Shown here piece after piece: positions 42,553 through 53,458 of a DNA stretch of 64,000 nucleotides. The stretch's first letter is position 1. Every line of letters starts with the position of its first letter. The stretch lies in NCBI GenBank assembly GCA_963205235.1, contig CAUJIP010000045.1:56424-120423 (forward strand), written 5' to 3'. A program made the translations under genes and the position numbers. The notes under the pieces are model-generated. The model searched no databases. It was not told the DNA's origin and worked only from the letters and a program-made list of their open reading frames with translations. This DNA is from Pseudomonadota bacterium. GTDB lineage: Bacteria > Pseudomonadota > Alphaproteobacteria > Rhodobacterales > Rhodobacteraceae.

Positions 42553-43801
42553 TCGTCCCGTCGCCCGTCACCAGATACTTGAAGCTGGTCAGCTGATCCG
42601 CCCCGACCGGCCCGCGCGCATGCATCTTGCCGGTGGCAATGCCGATCTCGCCACCCATGCCAAACTCGCCGCCATCGGCGAACTGGGTGGAGGCGTTCCG
42701 CATCAGGATCGCCGAATCCAGCCGTTCAAAGAAGCGGGCGGCGGTGGCGTCATTCTCGGTCAGGATCGCCTCGGTGTGGCTGGAGCCGTATTTGCGGATA
42801 TGCGCAATCGCCTCATCCACCCCGTCGACCAGCTTGGCCGCGATGATCATGTCCAGAAACTCGCGCCCGAAATCATCGGGGGCAGCCTTCACGGTGCCCG
42901 GCACTTTCAGAAGCTCGCCTTCCGTCCGCACCTCGACCCCTGCTTTCAGCAGATCCTCGATCAGCACGGCCCCGTGCTTGGTATAGAATTGCCAGTCGAT
43001 CAGCAGGCACTCCGCCGACCCGCAAATCCCGGTGCGCCGGGTCTTGGCGTTCAGCACCACGCGGCGGGCCTTTTCAAGATCGGCGTCGCGGTCGGCATAG
43101 ACGTGGCAGATGCCTTCAAGATGCGCGAAAACCGGCACCCGCGCCTCGCGCTGGACCAGACCGACAAGACCCTTGCCGCCGCGCGGCACGATCACGTCGA
43201 TCCACTCGGTCGCCTGCAACATGGCCGTCACCATCTCGCGGTCGCGGGTCGGGATGAACTGGATTGCAGCTTCCGGCAAGTTGGCCGACCGCAGGCCATC
43301 GACCATGCAGGCGTGGATCACTTCCGAAGTCTCAAAGCAATCGCTGCCCCCGCGCAGGATGACCGCATTTCCCGATTTCAGACAAAGCGCCCCCGCGTCG
43401 GCGGTCACATTGGGGCGGCTTTCATAGATCACCCCGACCACGCCCAAAGGTGTCGCCACCCGCTGGATATGCAACCCGTTCGGACGGTCCCATTCCGCCA
43501 GCACCCGACCGACCGGGTCTTTCTGTTCAGCAATCTGGCGCAGCGCGTCGACAATGCCGCGCAGGCGGTTCTCGTCCAACCGCAACCGGTCAAGCATCGC
43601 CTTGGTCAGGCCCTTCTGTTCCGCAGCGTCAAGGTCCAGCGTATTGGCATCCAGAACCTCGCCCCGCCGCCGCCAGATCGCGTCAGCCGCCGCAATCAGC
43701 GCGGTCGCCTTGCGCTCGGACGAGGCAAAGGCCAGCTCCGCCGCCGCCGCGCGGGCCTTGCGGCCGATGTCGCTCATCAGATCGGTGAATTGGCCGTCCA
43801 T
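42542..43801 (-). CDS. proA: Gamma-glutamyl phosphate reductase
   Basis: ProA reduces gamma-glutamyl phosphate to the semialdehyde with NADPH, the second step of proline synthesis. The 419-aa protein has [27 protein letters not shown], the nucleotide region [13 protein letters not shown], and the catalytic Cys in [16 protein letters not shown]. The ATG at 43801 was chosen because the upstream in-frame ATG (43855) would translate the double-hairpin element as [13 protein letters not shown], which is not conserved. proB lies 80 bp upstream on the same strand. Confidence 0.96.
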   Translation of the reverse strand: MDGQFTDLMSDIGRKARAAAAELAFASSERKATALIAAADAIWRRRGEVLDANTLDLDAAEQKGLTKAMLDRLRLDENRLRGIVDALRQIAEQKDPVGRVLAEWDRPNGLHIQRVATPLGVVGVIYESRPNVTADAGALCLKSGNAVILRGGSDCFETSEVIHACMVDGLRSANLPEAAIQFIPTRDREMVTAMLQATEWIDVIVPRGGKGLVGLVQREARVPVFAHLEGICHVYADRDADLEKARRVVLNAKTRRTGICGSAECLLIDWQFYTKHGAVLIEDLLKAGVEVRTEGELLKVPGTVKAAPDDFGREFLDMIIAAKLVDGVDEAIAHIRKYGSSHTEAILTENDATAARFFERLDSAILMRNASTQFADGGEFGMGGEIGIATGKMHARGPVGADQLTSFKYLVTGDGTIRT

Positions 43802-43827
43802 GCTGTCGCTCCGTCCGCTTCGGGCGC

Positions 43828-43876
43828 CAAAATTCTTAAGCAAGAATTTTGACAAATTCCTTACTCAAGGAATTTG
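43828..43876. repeat. Double-hairpin intergenic element, copy 4
   Basis: CAAAATTCTT (43828-43837) pairs with AAGAATTTTG (43842-43851) around loop AAGC. CAAATTCCTT (43853-43862) pairs with AAGGAATTTG (43867-43876) around loop ACTC. It lies 5 bp from the proB stop and 27 bp before the proA start, between two genes on the same strand. If it terminates proB transcripts, proA must have its own promoter or depend on read-through. Confidence 0.75.
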
Positions 43877-43881
43877 GCCCC

Positions 43882-46115
<2,234 letters not shown>

Positions 46116-46195
46116 TCAATGCCTTGGCTGTGGACATTTACCCTTTGGAAAGAAATTCCACACAGCATCCAACGCGCCCGGTTGCCGCGCGTCCC

Positions 46196-47353
46196 CTAGC
46201 GAAGGGCAAGCAGGGCCTGAACCTGAGCTTCTGCCGTCTGTTCGATCCGCATCCAGTCGGGCCGAAGATCACGCGGATAGGTCACCGAAACCACCGTCGG
46301 CAGGTTGCCGGGAAGGTCCGGCAGGAAAGACTGGTGACAGAAGTATTCGTCGCAGGTGATCACCGTTTCCGGCGATCCGTCCGGCGCAAGGGCGGCATAG
46401 ACCCCTTCCTTGGCCCCCGCAACCGAGGTGCTGGGATACTCCCGCGCATGCAGCCCCTGGGCGTCCACCGGCAGGCTTGCAAAATCGACCGACTGGTCGC
46501 CGTCGCGCAGATGGCTGGCCAAGTCATCCTGCAACACACCGATAGGGTCGGCCCAGAACCGCAGCTCGACCGGCATCGCGGCAGCGCCCGGCAAAAGCGC
46601 AAGGCCGATCCCGATCACCGCGCTGGAAAAACGGCTGCCCCGCAGCGGAGAAGCCCCGGCGGGCAGGTCAAAGACAGCGCGCTGACGCGGACCAAGTCGC
46701 ACCCCGCCGTCGGAACCAACCAGCGCCGGGCGCCAGAATACCGCGACCGGGCGGGTATCCGGATCAACCGCCCCGGCAAAGGGATCGGCGGTCGGAACGC
46801 AGTCCAGCAGCATCGAGGTGCGGTCCCGGTCCAGAACCGGCTGATCCGGGCCGGAAAACCCGCGACTGGCGATGTCCAGCGTCCAGACCCGCAAGGCCGG
46901 GTCGTCGTCCCTGGCGTTCAGGTCCTCGGCATCGCTTTCGGCCACCAGCACCAGGGGATCAGGCAGCGCAAGATAGGTCAGGTCCTGACTGCCAAGTGGG
47001 GCCGCGACCAGATAGCTGAGCCTGTCGGGGTCATAGTCCCCATTCCGCTGATCCGGGCCAAGCACGCACCATGGGTCACCCCCCGCTGCCGCTTCCGCCC
47101 AGGATCGGATCAAAGCGGGGAAGACCAGCGCACTGGCGCCCGTCAGGCTCAACAGGGCGAGACATGCCGCGATCAGGGCCAGACGGGCGCTCCCCGCGTG
47201 GCGGGAAAGCCAGATGCCAAGGACCGCCCCAGCGGCAATGCCAAGATGCCAAAGCCAACCCTGCGGCATCCCGGAAAGAAGGCGGGACAGCGCCTCGAAC
47301 AGGGCTGCACCGACCAGAAGGCCGAAGACAAGGCCGATTGCACGCAGGGCCAT
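46196..47353 (-). CDS. Hypothetical membrane protein with large soluble domain
   Basis: I do not recognise this 385-aa protein. It starts with three hydrophobic segments (residues about 3-22, 30-48 and 55-80) followed by a soluble part of about 300 aa, probably extracytoplasmic given the helix count and the paired Cys in ITCDEYFCHQSFL. Start ATG at 47353 follows GGGAATG. The upstream GNAT gene is on the same strand; obgE lies 185 bp downstream. The role is unknown. Confidence 0.7.
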   Translation of the reverse strand: MALRAIGLVFGLLVGAALFEALSRLLSGMPQGWLWHLGIAAGAVLGIWLSRHAGSARLALIAACLALLSLTGASALVFPALIRSWAEAAAGGDPWCVLGPDQRNGDYDPDRLSYLVAAPLGSQDLTYLALPDPLVLVAESDAEDLNARDDDPALRVWTLDIASRGFSGPDQPVLDRDRTSMLLDCVPTADPFAGAVDPDTRPVAVFWRPALVGSDGGVRLGPRQRAVFDLPAGASPLRGSRFSSAVIGIGLALLPGAAAMPVELRFWADPIGVLQDDLASHLRDGDQSVDFASLPVDAQGLHAREYPSTSVAGAKEGVYAALAPDGSPETVITCDEYFCHQSFLPDLPGNLPTVVSVTYPRDLRPDWMRIEQTAEAQVQALLALR

Positions 47354-47524
47354 GGTTTCATTCCCACCAGCTTGCGCAAAGGAAACCACAGGGTCGCACG
47401 TCGGGCAAGCCTGCCGGGGCCAGCCCGGCAAGGCGCAGGCCGCTTCGGGCGACTTCGTCTTCTTGTCGGCAGGTCTGCGACGAGGGACGCGCTGAAGGCC
47501 GTGGTCTGCCTTCGACGCGCAGGC

Positions 47525-48061
47525 CTATAGCTTGCGGATATAGGTCCAGGTTGGCGCGGTCGTGCCACGGGCGACCGAAAAGCTTTCGGCATCGCCCAGA
47601 TACTGGAACCCGGCATTGGTCAGCACGCGGGCAGACCCCGGATTGTCCTGAAACGCCTCGCCAAACATGGTGCAGTTCTTTTGCGGATTGGCCGCGACCA
47701 GGGCCTGCACGGCTTCGGAGGCGATACCATGGTTCCAGAAGGCGGGCGCGACCCAGAAGGCCACTTCGGACTGGCCGCGATCCATCCGCTTGAGGCTGAT
47801 CACCCCCAGAACCTCGGGCAGGTCAGAGCGGGTGCCATCCATGACCCAGATATCCTCATCCGTCCCGGCGGTCATGGCGCGGGCGCAGAACGACTCGGCA
47901 GTGCCGGGGGGAAGCGGATGGGGAATGCCCTGCGTCGCCTCTGCCACGCGCTCGTCGCCCGCATAAAGCGCGAACAGACCGGCGTCGGACTTGCGCACGG
48001 GGCGCAGAAGGAACCGCTCGGTCAGGATTTCGACCGGAGTTGCGATCTTCTCAAGGATCAT
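47525..48061 (-). CDS. GNAT-family acetyltransferase (RimJ/RimL type)
   Basis: This 178-aa protein begins TERFLLRPVRKSDAGLFALYAGDERV and has EVAFWVAPAFWNHGIASEAVQALV and a C-terminal NAGFQYLGDAESFSVARG, as in the RimJ-type GNAT family that acetylates protein N-termini or small amines. The ATG at 48061 follows GGAGGG by 5 bp, which decides the start. It lies downstream of rpmA, a common place for such a gene in Rhodobacteraceae. Confidence 0.88.
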   Translation of the reverse strand: MILEKIATPVEILTERFLLRPVRKSDAGLFALYAGDERVAEATQGIPHPLPPGTAESFCARAMTAGTDEDIWVMDGTRSDLPEVLGVISLKRMDRGQSEVAFWVAPAFWNHGIASEAVQALVAANPQKNCTMFGEAFQDNPGSARVLTNAGFQYLGDAESFSVARGTTAPTWTYIRKL

Positions 48062-48179
48062 GGCTTCCCTCCTTTGAAGCGCATGTGGGAATCGACGGCT
48101 AGCCGTGCAATCGCCCGATTTCTTGACCCTTTCACGTTGACGCGATGGCATTTGCCACAATGCGCCCCGAAACGGGAAA

Positions 48180-48224
48180 GGGGACCGGCCTTTCGGCCGA
48201 TCCCCCCTCTACAATCCGATTGTA
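48180..48224 (-). terminator. rpmA terminator with adjacent palindrome
   Basis: GGGGACCGGCC (48180-48190) pairs with GGCCGATCCCC (48195-48205) around TTTC with one mismatch; on the minus strand TTT follows. Next to it TACAATC-C-GATTGTA (48210-48224) is a perfect palindrome just beyond the rpmA stop. Together they likely end the rplU-rpmA transcript. Confidence 0.6.
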
Positions 48225-48234
48225 AAGGTTCGGC

Positions 48235-48504
48235 TTACTCGGCTGCCACCTTGGTGGGAAGAACCGAGATAAAGGTGCGGCCCTTGAGGCCCTTCTTGAA
48301 AGTCACATGGCCCTCGACCTTGGCGAAGATCGTGTGGTCAGTGCCCATGCCGACGCCTTCGCCGGGGAACCAGGTGGTTCCGCGCTGACGGCAGATGATG
48401 TTGCCGGGGACCGCAGCCTGACCGCCGAACAGTTTGATGCCCAGACGACGACAGGCGCTGTCGCGACCGATGCGGGAAGAACCGCCTGCTTTTTTGTGTG
48501 CCAT
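48235..48504 (-). CDS. rpmA: 50S ribosomal protein L27
   Basis: This 89-aa basic protein starts [29 protein letters not shown], with [27 protein letters not shown], the L27 signature. L27 reaches the peptidyl-transferase centre with its N-terminus. No N-terminal Firmicute-type cleavage extension is present. It lies 6 bp downstream of rplU, the usual ribosomal pair. Confidence 0.98.
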   Translation of the reverse strand: MAHKKAGGSSRIGRDSACRRLGIKLFGGQAAVPGNIICRQRGTTWFPGEGVGMGTDHTIFAKVEGHVTFKKGLKGRTFISVLPTKVAAE

Positions 48505-48510
48505 GGGGTG

Positions 48511-48966
48511 TTACTCCTTCGCAGCAGCGGGTTTGGCGGCGCGCTTGGGCTTTTCAGCCGGGGCGGCAGCGGCAGCAGCCTTGGCAGCGCCGGGGGCTTC
48601 ATGCGCGACAACGCGGGCGGCAGCGGTGCCGACAGCGGCCTTGACGCCCGACTTGTCGGCGCCATTCGCCAGAACCTCGGTCACGCGAACCAGCGTCAGG
48701 TGCTGGCGGTGGCCCTTGGTGCGCTGGCTGGAATGCTTCCGGCGACGCTTGACATAGTGGATGGTCTTTTCGCCCTTGATCTGGTCGATGACCTCGGCCT
48801 GCACGGCCGCGCCTGCAACCATCGGCGCGCCAACAGTGGTGCCGACCATCAGGATGTCGTTGAACTGGATCTTTTCACCAGCGACGGCATCAAGCTTTTC
48901 AACGCGCAGAACGTCACCCGCCTGCACCTTGTACTGCTTGCCGCCGGTCTTGAGGACCGCAAACAT
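48511..48966 (-). CDS. rplU: 50S ribosomal protein L21 with Ala/Lys-rich tail
   Basis: The 151-aa protein has the L21 core (MFAVLKTGGKQYKVQAGDVLRVEKL through YVKRRRKHSSQRTKGHRQHLTLVRVTEV, residues 1-104) plus about 45 residues of Ala/Pro/Lys-rich tail (AAAAAAPAEKPKRAAKPAAAKE) found in alphaproteobacterial L21. The ATG at 48966 follows an AAGGAAGG site. rpmA follows after 6 bp. Confidence 0.97.
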   Translation of the reverse strand: MFAVLKTGGKQYKVQAGDVLRVEKLDAVAGEKIQFNDILMVGTTVGAPMVAGAAVQAEVIDQIKGEKTIHYVKRRRKHSSQRTKGHRQHLTLVRVTEVLANGADKSGVKAAVGTAAARVVAHEAPGAAKAAAAAAPAEKPKRAAKPAAAKE

Positions 48967-49073
48967 GGGTCTTTCCTTCCTTGCTCCGCGTCCTTTGGCC
49001 CCCATCTCTGGGCGTTCCGGGGTTTCCCCGCCTTCAAACAGCGCGCCCTTCCGGGCGTCATGAAAAATAAGCC

Positions 49074-49095
49074 CGGCGAGAGTCGCCCCTCGCCG
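49074..49095 (-). terminator. Terminator-like hairpin upstream of rplU
   Basis: CGGCGAG (49089-49095 read on the minus strand) pairs with CTCGCCG (49074-49080), followed on the minus strand by GGCTTATTTTT. This is a good factor-independent terminator for the DUF2059 gene whose stop is at 49144. It also falls at the start of the rplU leader predicted from the promoter at 49105-49133, so it could act as an attenuator. Confidence 0.55.
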
Positions 49096-49104
49096 AGATG
49101 CGCG

Positions 49105-49133
49105 CTTATGCGGTGAAGTCCGGGAACTGTCAA
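49105..49133 (-). promoter_or_regulatory. Candidate rplU-rpmA promoter
   Basis: On the minus strand TTGACA (49128-49133) and CATAAG (49105-49110) are 17 bp apart, a near-consensus housekeeping promoter. The predicted start, near 49098, gives a leader of about 130 nt before rplU containing two hairpins. Confidence 0.6.
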
Positions 49134-49143
49134 GCAAAGGGCG

Positions 49144-50010
49144 TCAGATGTCGCGCGCCTGCATCGCGTCACCGACCGCCGCGCCCAGATCGTGCGAGAT
49201 GCGGCGGAAACTGGAGTCCAGCGCCAGGAAAAGCGCCGCCGAATAGTGCTGCCCGGCGGGGCTTTCCATGAAGGCTACATAGGTCTCCAGCTCGGTCTCG
49301 GTCAGGGGCGCATAGGCCAGCCCGAAATAGGCTTTCAGCCAGGAACTGGTATCGGCGCGCAACTGCGCCTCTTGCCCCCAGACATCGGTCGTCAGCTTGT
49401 CCATCGGCAAGGTAAAGCCATAGGCCCCGCTGTCCTGCAGCCCCTGCATGAAGGCCAGACTGCCGGAAAGGCCGCCCGCCACGTTCATCTCGACCAGATC
49501 GCCCGCCTCAATCAGCCGCTGGATTTGCCGCCATTTCGGATCGCGCGCGGTTTCCGGCGTGTCGGAGGCGACCCTTGCCGCTTCTTCCGTGGCGATATCC
49601 AGAAAGGCGCGGCGGGCCTCGATCTCAAGCCCGATGACGCGCCGACCAAGATCCGAGGCGAAGAAGGTCCGGATTTCGGCTGCATGCTGCGGGGTCTTGG
49701 CCAGTTCGGTCCGCAAGGCCATGTTGAACGTCGCCCGCACCCGCCGCAGATCATAGATCTGGTCCACGACCCGGTCCCAGCCAAGCCCCGCGCCGCCGGG
49801 CAGCATCTGATCGGCCAGGTCACCCGCCTGGGCAAGCCCTTCTTCGCGCAGCACGTCGAACAGGCTGTCGAATTGCAGGACCTCGCCCAACTCGGCGATG
49901 GAAAGCACCGGCAGAGTGTCGCCCTCGACGGTCTGCGCAACAGACGGCGGCGCAAATACGGGCGATCCAAACACCACAAGGGCAAGAAGGGCAAGACGGG
50001 GCAACGGCAT
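49144..50010 (-). CDS. DUF2059-like secreted protein
   Basis: This 288-aa protein has a signal peptide (MPLPRLALLALVVFGSPVFAPPSVAQ, cleavage about residue 26) and two helical blocks with the DUF2059 character (FFASDLGRRVIGLEIEARRAFL; LTETELETYVAFMESPAGQHYSAALFLALD). The YVAFMESPAGQHY segment is the most typical part. DUF2059 proteins are periplasmic with unknown function. The ATG at 50010 follows GGGAAGGA. It is divergent from the tRNA-Ser gene. Confidence 0.85.
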   Translation of the reverse strand: MPLPRLALLALVVFGSPVFAPPSVAQTVEGDTLPVLSIAELGEVLQFDSLFDVLREEGLAQAGDLADQMLPGGAGLGWDRVVDQIYDLRRVRATFNMALRTELAKTPQHAAEIRTFFASDLGRRVIGLEIEARRAFLDIATEEAARVASDTPETARDPKWRQIQRLIEAGDLVEMNVAGGLSGSLAFMQGLQDSGAYGFTLPMDKLTTDVWGQEAQLRADTSSWLKAYFGLAYAPLTETELETYVAFMESPAGQHYSAALFLALDSSFRRISHDLGAAVGDAMQARDI

Positions 50011-50188
50011 CGCGGGTCCTTCCCGGGGTATGACCGAGAGGTAGCCCCTTCCCAACCGCTTGCCAAGCGGGCCCGTTGCAACAGGCCGTGATCAAAGCAA
50101 GCCCCATGCACCGAAACATCTGCCGATTGCCCCTTGCGCAATGCCCGGCACCCGGCTAAATCGCCCCCACGAACGACCCCTGAAGCGC

Positions 50189-50278
50189 GGAGAGGTGGCA
50201 GAGTGGTCGAATGCGGCGGTCTCGAAAACCGTTGTCGGTTTGCGCCGACCCAGGGTTCGAATCCCTGTCTCTCCGCCA
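50189..50278 (+). tRNA. tRNA-Ser (anticodon CGA)
   Basis: This 90-nt tRNA has acceptor GGAGAGG pairing with TCTCTCC, D-arm GCAGAGTGGTCGAATGC, anticodon loop CTCGAAA (anticodon CGA, reads UCG), a long variable arm typical of tRNA-Ser (GTTGTCGGTTTGCGCCGAC), T-loop GGTTCGAATCC and an encoded CCA (50276-50278). Its last 14 bases are repeated at 60284-60297, marking it as the attachment site of the following island. Confidence 0.97.
50265..50278 (+). other. attL: 3' end of tRNA-Ser
   Basis: CTGTCTCTCCGCCA is the tRNA acceptor 3' strand with CCA. The identical 14-mer at 60284-60297 lies in the same orientation beyond the island integrase. This is the classical tyrosine-integrase core within a tRNA 3' end. 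Confidence 0.8.
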
Positions 50279-50332
50279 CTTACCTTTGATTTTATTAGAT
50301 AATTTGGCGATTTTCTCGCCATACCCGCCCAC

Positions 50333-50350
50333 ATATCCCCCTAAGGAAAA
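50333..50350 (+). other. Possible integrase arm-type site, left
   Basis: ATATCCCCCTAAGGAAAA matches TTATCCGCCTAAAGAAAT at 60143-60160 in 14 of 18 positions and in the same orientation, 55 bp inside the left end. Confidence 0.35.
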
Positions 50351-50403
50351 TCGCCTAGAGAACGGATGCGCTGTGATCGACTGTTCGAAAGTCGCGGGCA
50401 GGC

Positions 50404-52722
50404 TTAGCTGTATAGGTGTTTTTGAAATCCGACGTATGACCCTGAAACATGGTCAACGCCGCCAAGTGCCTTCGCCCCATCAATCGGGTTTCCATATCTT
50501 AGCTTGAGGAAGACAGGCAGGTTTGCACGGTCAAGGCCTTCGGCCCCCGCTTCGACATACTGGCCTAGAACGAAGGTCAGGAACGACGCAAGCTTGTCGT
50601 CATAGTTGATCTTGATCGCTTGCGCGCCAACTTCGGCGCGCTCCTGCCGGGTCTTCGGTTCGGTCGCATAGGCGATATGTGCCAGCACGTCGAACAGGTC
50701 GCTATCCTCGGCCATGATCGCCTGCCGGATTTGTTTCAGGATCGTGGAATCATACCCACGGTCCGCAAGTTGCTCTAGCAGTGCTTTGCGGGTGTCCGGG
50801 TTGCCCCAAAGCTTGCGCAGTTCGTCTTCGTCTTTGAAAAGCGTTGGCAACTCTCCGAACATGCGTTCGATGAAATCCTTGGCGCTGATCGGCTTGCCAT
50901 CGGGACCCCAAAAGGTAGTCGCTGCTATGTTGACGATGTGGCCGCGCGCAAGTTCGATCTGGACCATTTCCGGTTTGTCGCTTGGGCCATCCGGCTCGGC
51001 GGGGTCGCGCGGCTTTGGTGGTTCATCCGGCTCTTCGGCGGTCTTCTTCGGCTTCGGCTCTTTAGGATCATCAAGGATGATGTCTGCCGGGTCGCCGTCC
51101 CATTCCGGATCATCGAACTTTTGATGCGCCTTCACGAAATCGTAGATCGTGAAGTAGTCCTTCCCATCGAAGGTTCGGGTTCCTCGCCCGATGATCTGCT
51201 TGAACTCGATCATCGAATTGATTGGGCGCATCAGCACGATGTTGCGCACGTTCTTGGCATCCACCCCGGTCGAAAGCTTTTGCGAGGTGGTCAGGATCGT
51301 CGGGATGGTCTTGCTGTTTTGCTGGAATGTCTCAAGGTGCCGCTCGCCCTCGGCCCCGTCATTCGCCGTTACGCGGACGCAGTAATCGGGGTCGCTGTGG
51401 CGGACCTCTTGGTTGATCAGGTCGCGGATCAGGGCGGCGTGGGCTTGGGTCGCACAAAAGACGATGGTTTTTTCGTTCGTGTTGATCTCGGCCAGAAAGG
51501 TCCGGACGCGGTGCAACTCGCGCGCCTTCATCTGCACGATCTTGTTGAAATCCTTTTCCTCGAACGTGGTGCCATCTGCGACCTCGCCTGCGACCACCTT
51601 GTCTTCGCCCTCGAACGTGTAAGTGTCGATGGTTGACGAATACTGCCGGACGCGGAAGGGGGTCAGGTAGCCGTCTTCGATGCCTTCGCGCAGGGAGTAG
51701 GTGTAAACGGGTTCGCCGAAATAGGCGTAGGTGTCGGCGTTGTCGGTGCGTTTGGGGGTGGCGGTCAGACCCAACTGATAGGCCGGTTCGAAGTATTCTA
51801 GAATTCCTCGCCACGATCCTTCGGCATTGGCCCCGCCCCGGTGGCATTCGTCGATGATGATGAAATCGAAGAAATCGGGGGGGTATTGGCGGAAGGCCTC
51901 AGCCCCCTCGCCCCCGGTGGACAGGGTTTGAAAGATGGTGAAGAAGATTGATGCGTTCTTGGGCACTTCGCCGCGCTTGGCGATCATTGCGGGGTCAAGG
52001 CGCATCCGCGCGCCGTCCTCAAACGCGCCGAATGAGTTGTAGGCTTGGCTGGCCAGAATGTTGCGGTCGGCGAGGAACAGGATGCGGGGGCGGCGGGTCG
52101 GTTCGCCGCCAAGGTTCCAGCGCGCCTCGAACAGTTTCCAGCACAGTTGAAACGCGATGCCGGTTTTGCCGGTGCCGGTGGCGAGGGTCAGCAGGATGCG
52201 GCGCTTGCCCAAAGCCACGGCCTCAAGGGCGGCGCTGATCGCGTTGTGCTGGTAATAGCGGGGTTGCCATTTGCCGCCCCCCGCTTCGAACGGCACAGCG
52301 CCGAAACGGTCACGCCATGCGTTGGGGGTTTTATAGGTGCGGTCCCACAGGGCTTGCGGGCTGGGGGGGGCGGTGACTTCGCGCTCGCCGCCCTGCATGT
52401 CGATCTCATACCAGGTCAGCCCGTTGGTCGCGTAGGCGAAAGGGGCGTTCAGGCGCTGGGCGTATTCCTTGGCCTGGGCCACGCCTTCGGCGGTGGCGAT
52501 GCCAGCCCGCTTGGCCTCGATCACCGCAAGTTTCTGGTCGCGATAGTGCAGCACATAATCCGCCGACATCGGGTTGGCGCGCTTGCCACCTTGAACGATG
52601 CGACCCGGAGCGATCATCTCACGCCGCACATGGGCATCGGGGGGCAACCAGCCAGCGGCCACAAGCGCAGGATCAATGCGGGTCGCGCGGGTGTCGGCTT
52701 CGGTTTCTGATGCGATGCTCAT
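50404..52722 (-). CDS. hsdR: Type I restriction enzyme, R subunit
   Basis: This ATP-dependent translocase and nuclease subunit is 772 aa. It has an N-terminal nuclease-like domain (DYVLHYRDQKLAVIEAKR, the D...ExK site), SF2 helicase motifs (Walker A LATGTGKTGIAF, motif II FIIIDECHRGG, LGLTATPKR, and motif VI QIIGRGTRT), and an EcoEI-R-like C-terminal domain that binds the methyltransferase. The Pro/Glu/Asp-rich linker (residues about 560-600) is unusual in length. The ATG at 52722 overlaps the upstream stop by one base (TGATG). Last gene of the hsd operon. Confidence 0.94.
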   Translation of the reverse strand: MSIASETEADTRATRIDPALVAAGWLPPDAHVRREMIAPGRIVQGGKRANPMSADYVLHYRDQKLAVIEAKRAGIATAEGVAQAKEYAQRLNAPFAYATNGLTWYEIDMQGGEREVTAPPSPQALWDRTYKTPNAWRDRFGAVPFEAGGGKWQPRYYQHNAISAALEAVALGKRRILLTLATGTGKTGIAFQLCWKLFEARWNLGGEPTRRPRILFLADRNILASQAYNSFGAFEDGARMRLDPAMIAKRGEVPKNASIFFTIFQTLSTGGEGAEAFRQYPPDFFDFIIIDECHRGGANAEGSWRGILEYFEPAYQLGLTATPKRTDNADTYAYFGEPVYTYSLREGIEDGYLTPFRVRQYSSTIDTYTFEGEDKVVAGEVADGTTFEEKDFNKIVQMKARELHRVRTFLAEINTNEKTIVFCATQAHAALIRDLINQEVRHSDPDYCVRVTANDGAEGERHLETFQQNSKTIPTILTTSQKLSTGVDAKNVRNIVLMRPINSMIEFKQIIGRGTRTFDGKDYFTIYDFVKAHQKFDDPEWDGDPADIILDDPKEPKPKKTAEEPDEPPKPRDPAEPDGPSDKPEMVQIELARGHIVNIAATTFWGPDGKPISAKDFIERMFGELPTLFKDEDELRKLWGNPDTRKALLEQLADRGYDSTILKQIRQAIMAEDSDLFDVLAHIAYATEPKTRQERAEVGAQAIKINYDDKLASFLTFVLGQYVEAGAEGLDRANLPVFLKLRYGNPIDGAKALGGVDHVSGSYVGFQKHLYS

Positions 52723-53444
52723 CAGTCGCGCTGCTTTCCGGACTTCAGTTCCAGATAGCACTTCTGCCACATGGTCCGGGCAATTTCATGTTCTTCCTTG
52801 TGCAACTTGTCGTCGCGTAACCATTGCAGCGGATACCAGTTGCCATTCGTCTCTTGGTAGAAAATTCGCTGATAGGCGCTGTAGGTGTGGGAAATCCTCC
52901 ACGTTTCCAGCGTTTCCGAGATTCGCGTCAAAGCATGGTTCAGGCTTTTGGCTTGCCCGTCCCCAAAGTGGCTTGGCATCAAGATCGAAGACACTTCCAG
53001 GCCTTCGGCGCGCGCGCCCTGAATCTTCAGCCACAGGCCACCGGTTTCAAGAAGCTCCATTTGGCCACGCTTGCGCGGCATTGGCCCTATGGTCAGGCCA
53101 ATCAGTGCAGGCAAATCCTGGGTCCAGCCTTCCGACAACTGCCGGTGAACACGCGGGCCGATTTCGTCGTAGGGCACGTCGCCATCGTGAAAGACCACGG
53201 TCCTTTCTGGCCAATTGCGCGACGAAACGGCGGCGACCAGCCGGGTTCCCTCGGGTAGTATCTGGATGCGCTTGCGGGTCAGCAGCATGTCGACAAGAAG
53301 CGGGTCGGTGATGTCCCTTGCAGCGACAACAATTTCGAAGCTCGCGCGGTCCGCTATGGGGGCAAGCCCACCGGACTCAAGCTCAAGTTGCCCATCCACA
53401 AGACTGGCACGCAGGCGGAACTTCTTTTGATCCGGGTCACTCAT
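52722..53444 (-). CDS. Unknown protein inside the hsd operon
   Basis: I do not recognise this 240-aa protein. It lies between hsdS (14-bp gap) and hsdR (1-bp overlap), so it is made with the restriction enzyme. The sequence is mixed alpha/beta, with FEIVVAARDITDPLLVDMLLTRKRIQILPEGTRLVAAVSS early on and a Trp/Tyr-rich C-terminal part (YSAYQRIFYQETNGNWYPLQWLRDD), and has no signal peptide, membrane span, nuclease or helicase motif. It could be a modulator of restriction, an anti-restriction brake or a substrate-recognition accessory, but no function is shown. Confidence 0.75.
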   Translation of the reverse strand: MSDPDQKKFRLRASLVDGQLELESGGLAPIADRASFEIVVAARDITDPLLVDMLLTRKRIQILPEGTRLVAAVSSRNWPERTVVFHDGDVPYDEIGPRVHRQLSEGWTQDLPALIGLTIGPMPRKRGQMELLETGGLWLKIQGARAEGLEVSSILMPSHFGDGQAKSLNHALTRISETLETWRISHTYSAYQRIFYQETNGNWYPLQWLRDDKLHKEEHEIARTMWQKCYLELKSGKQRD

Positions 53445-53458
53445 GGCGAAAGCCTAGA

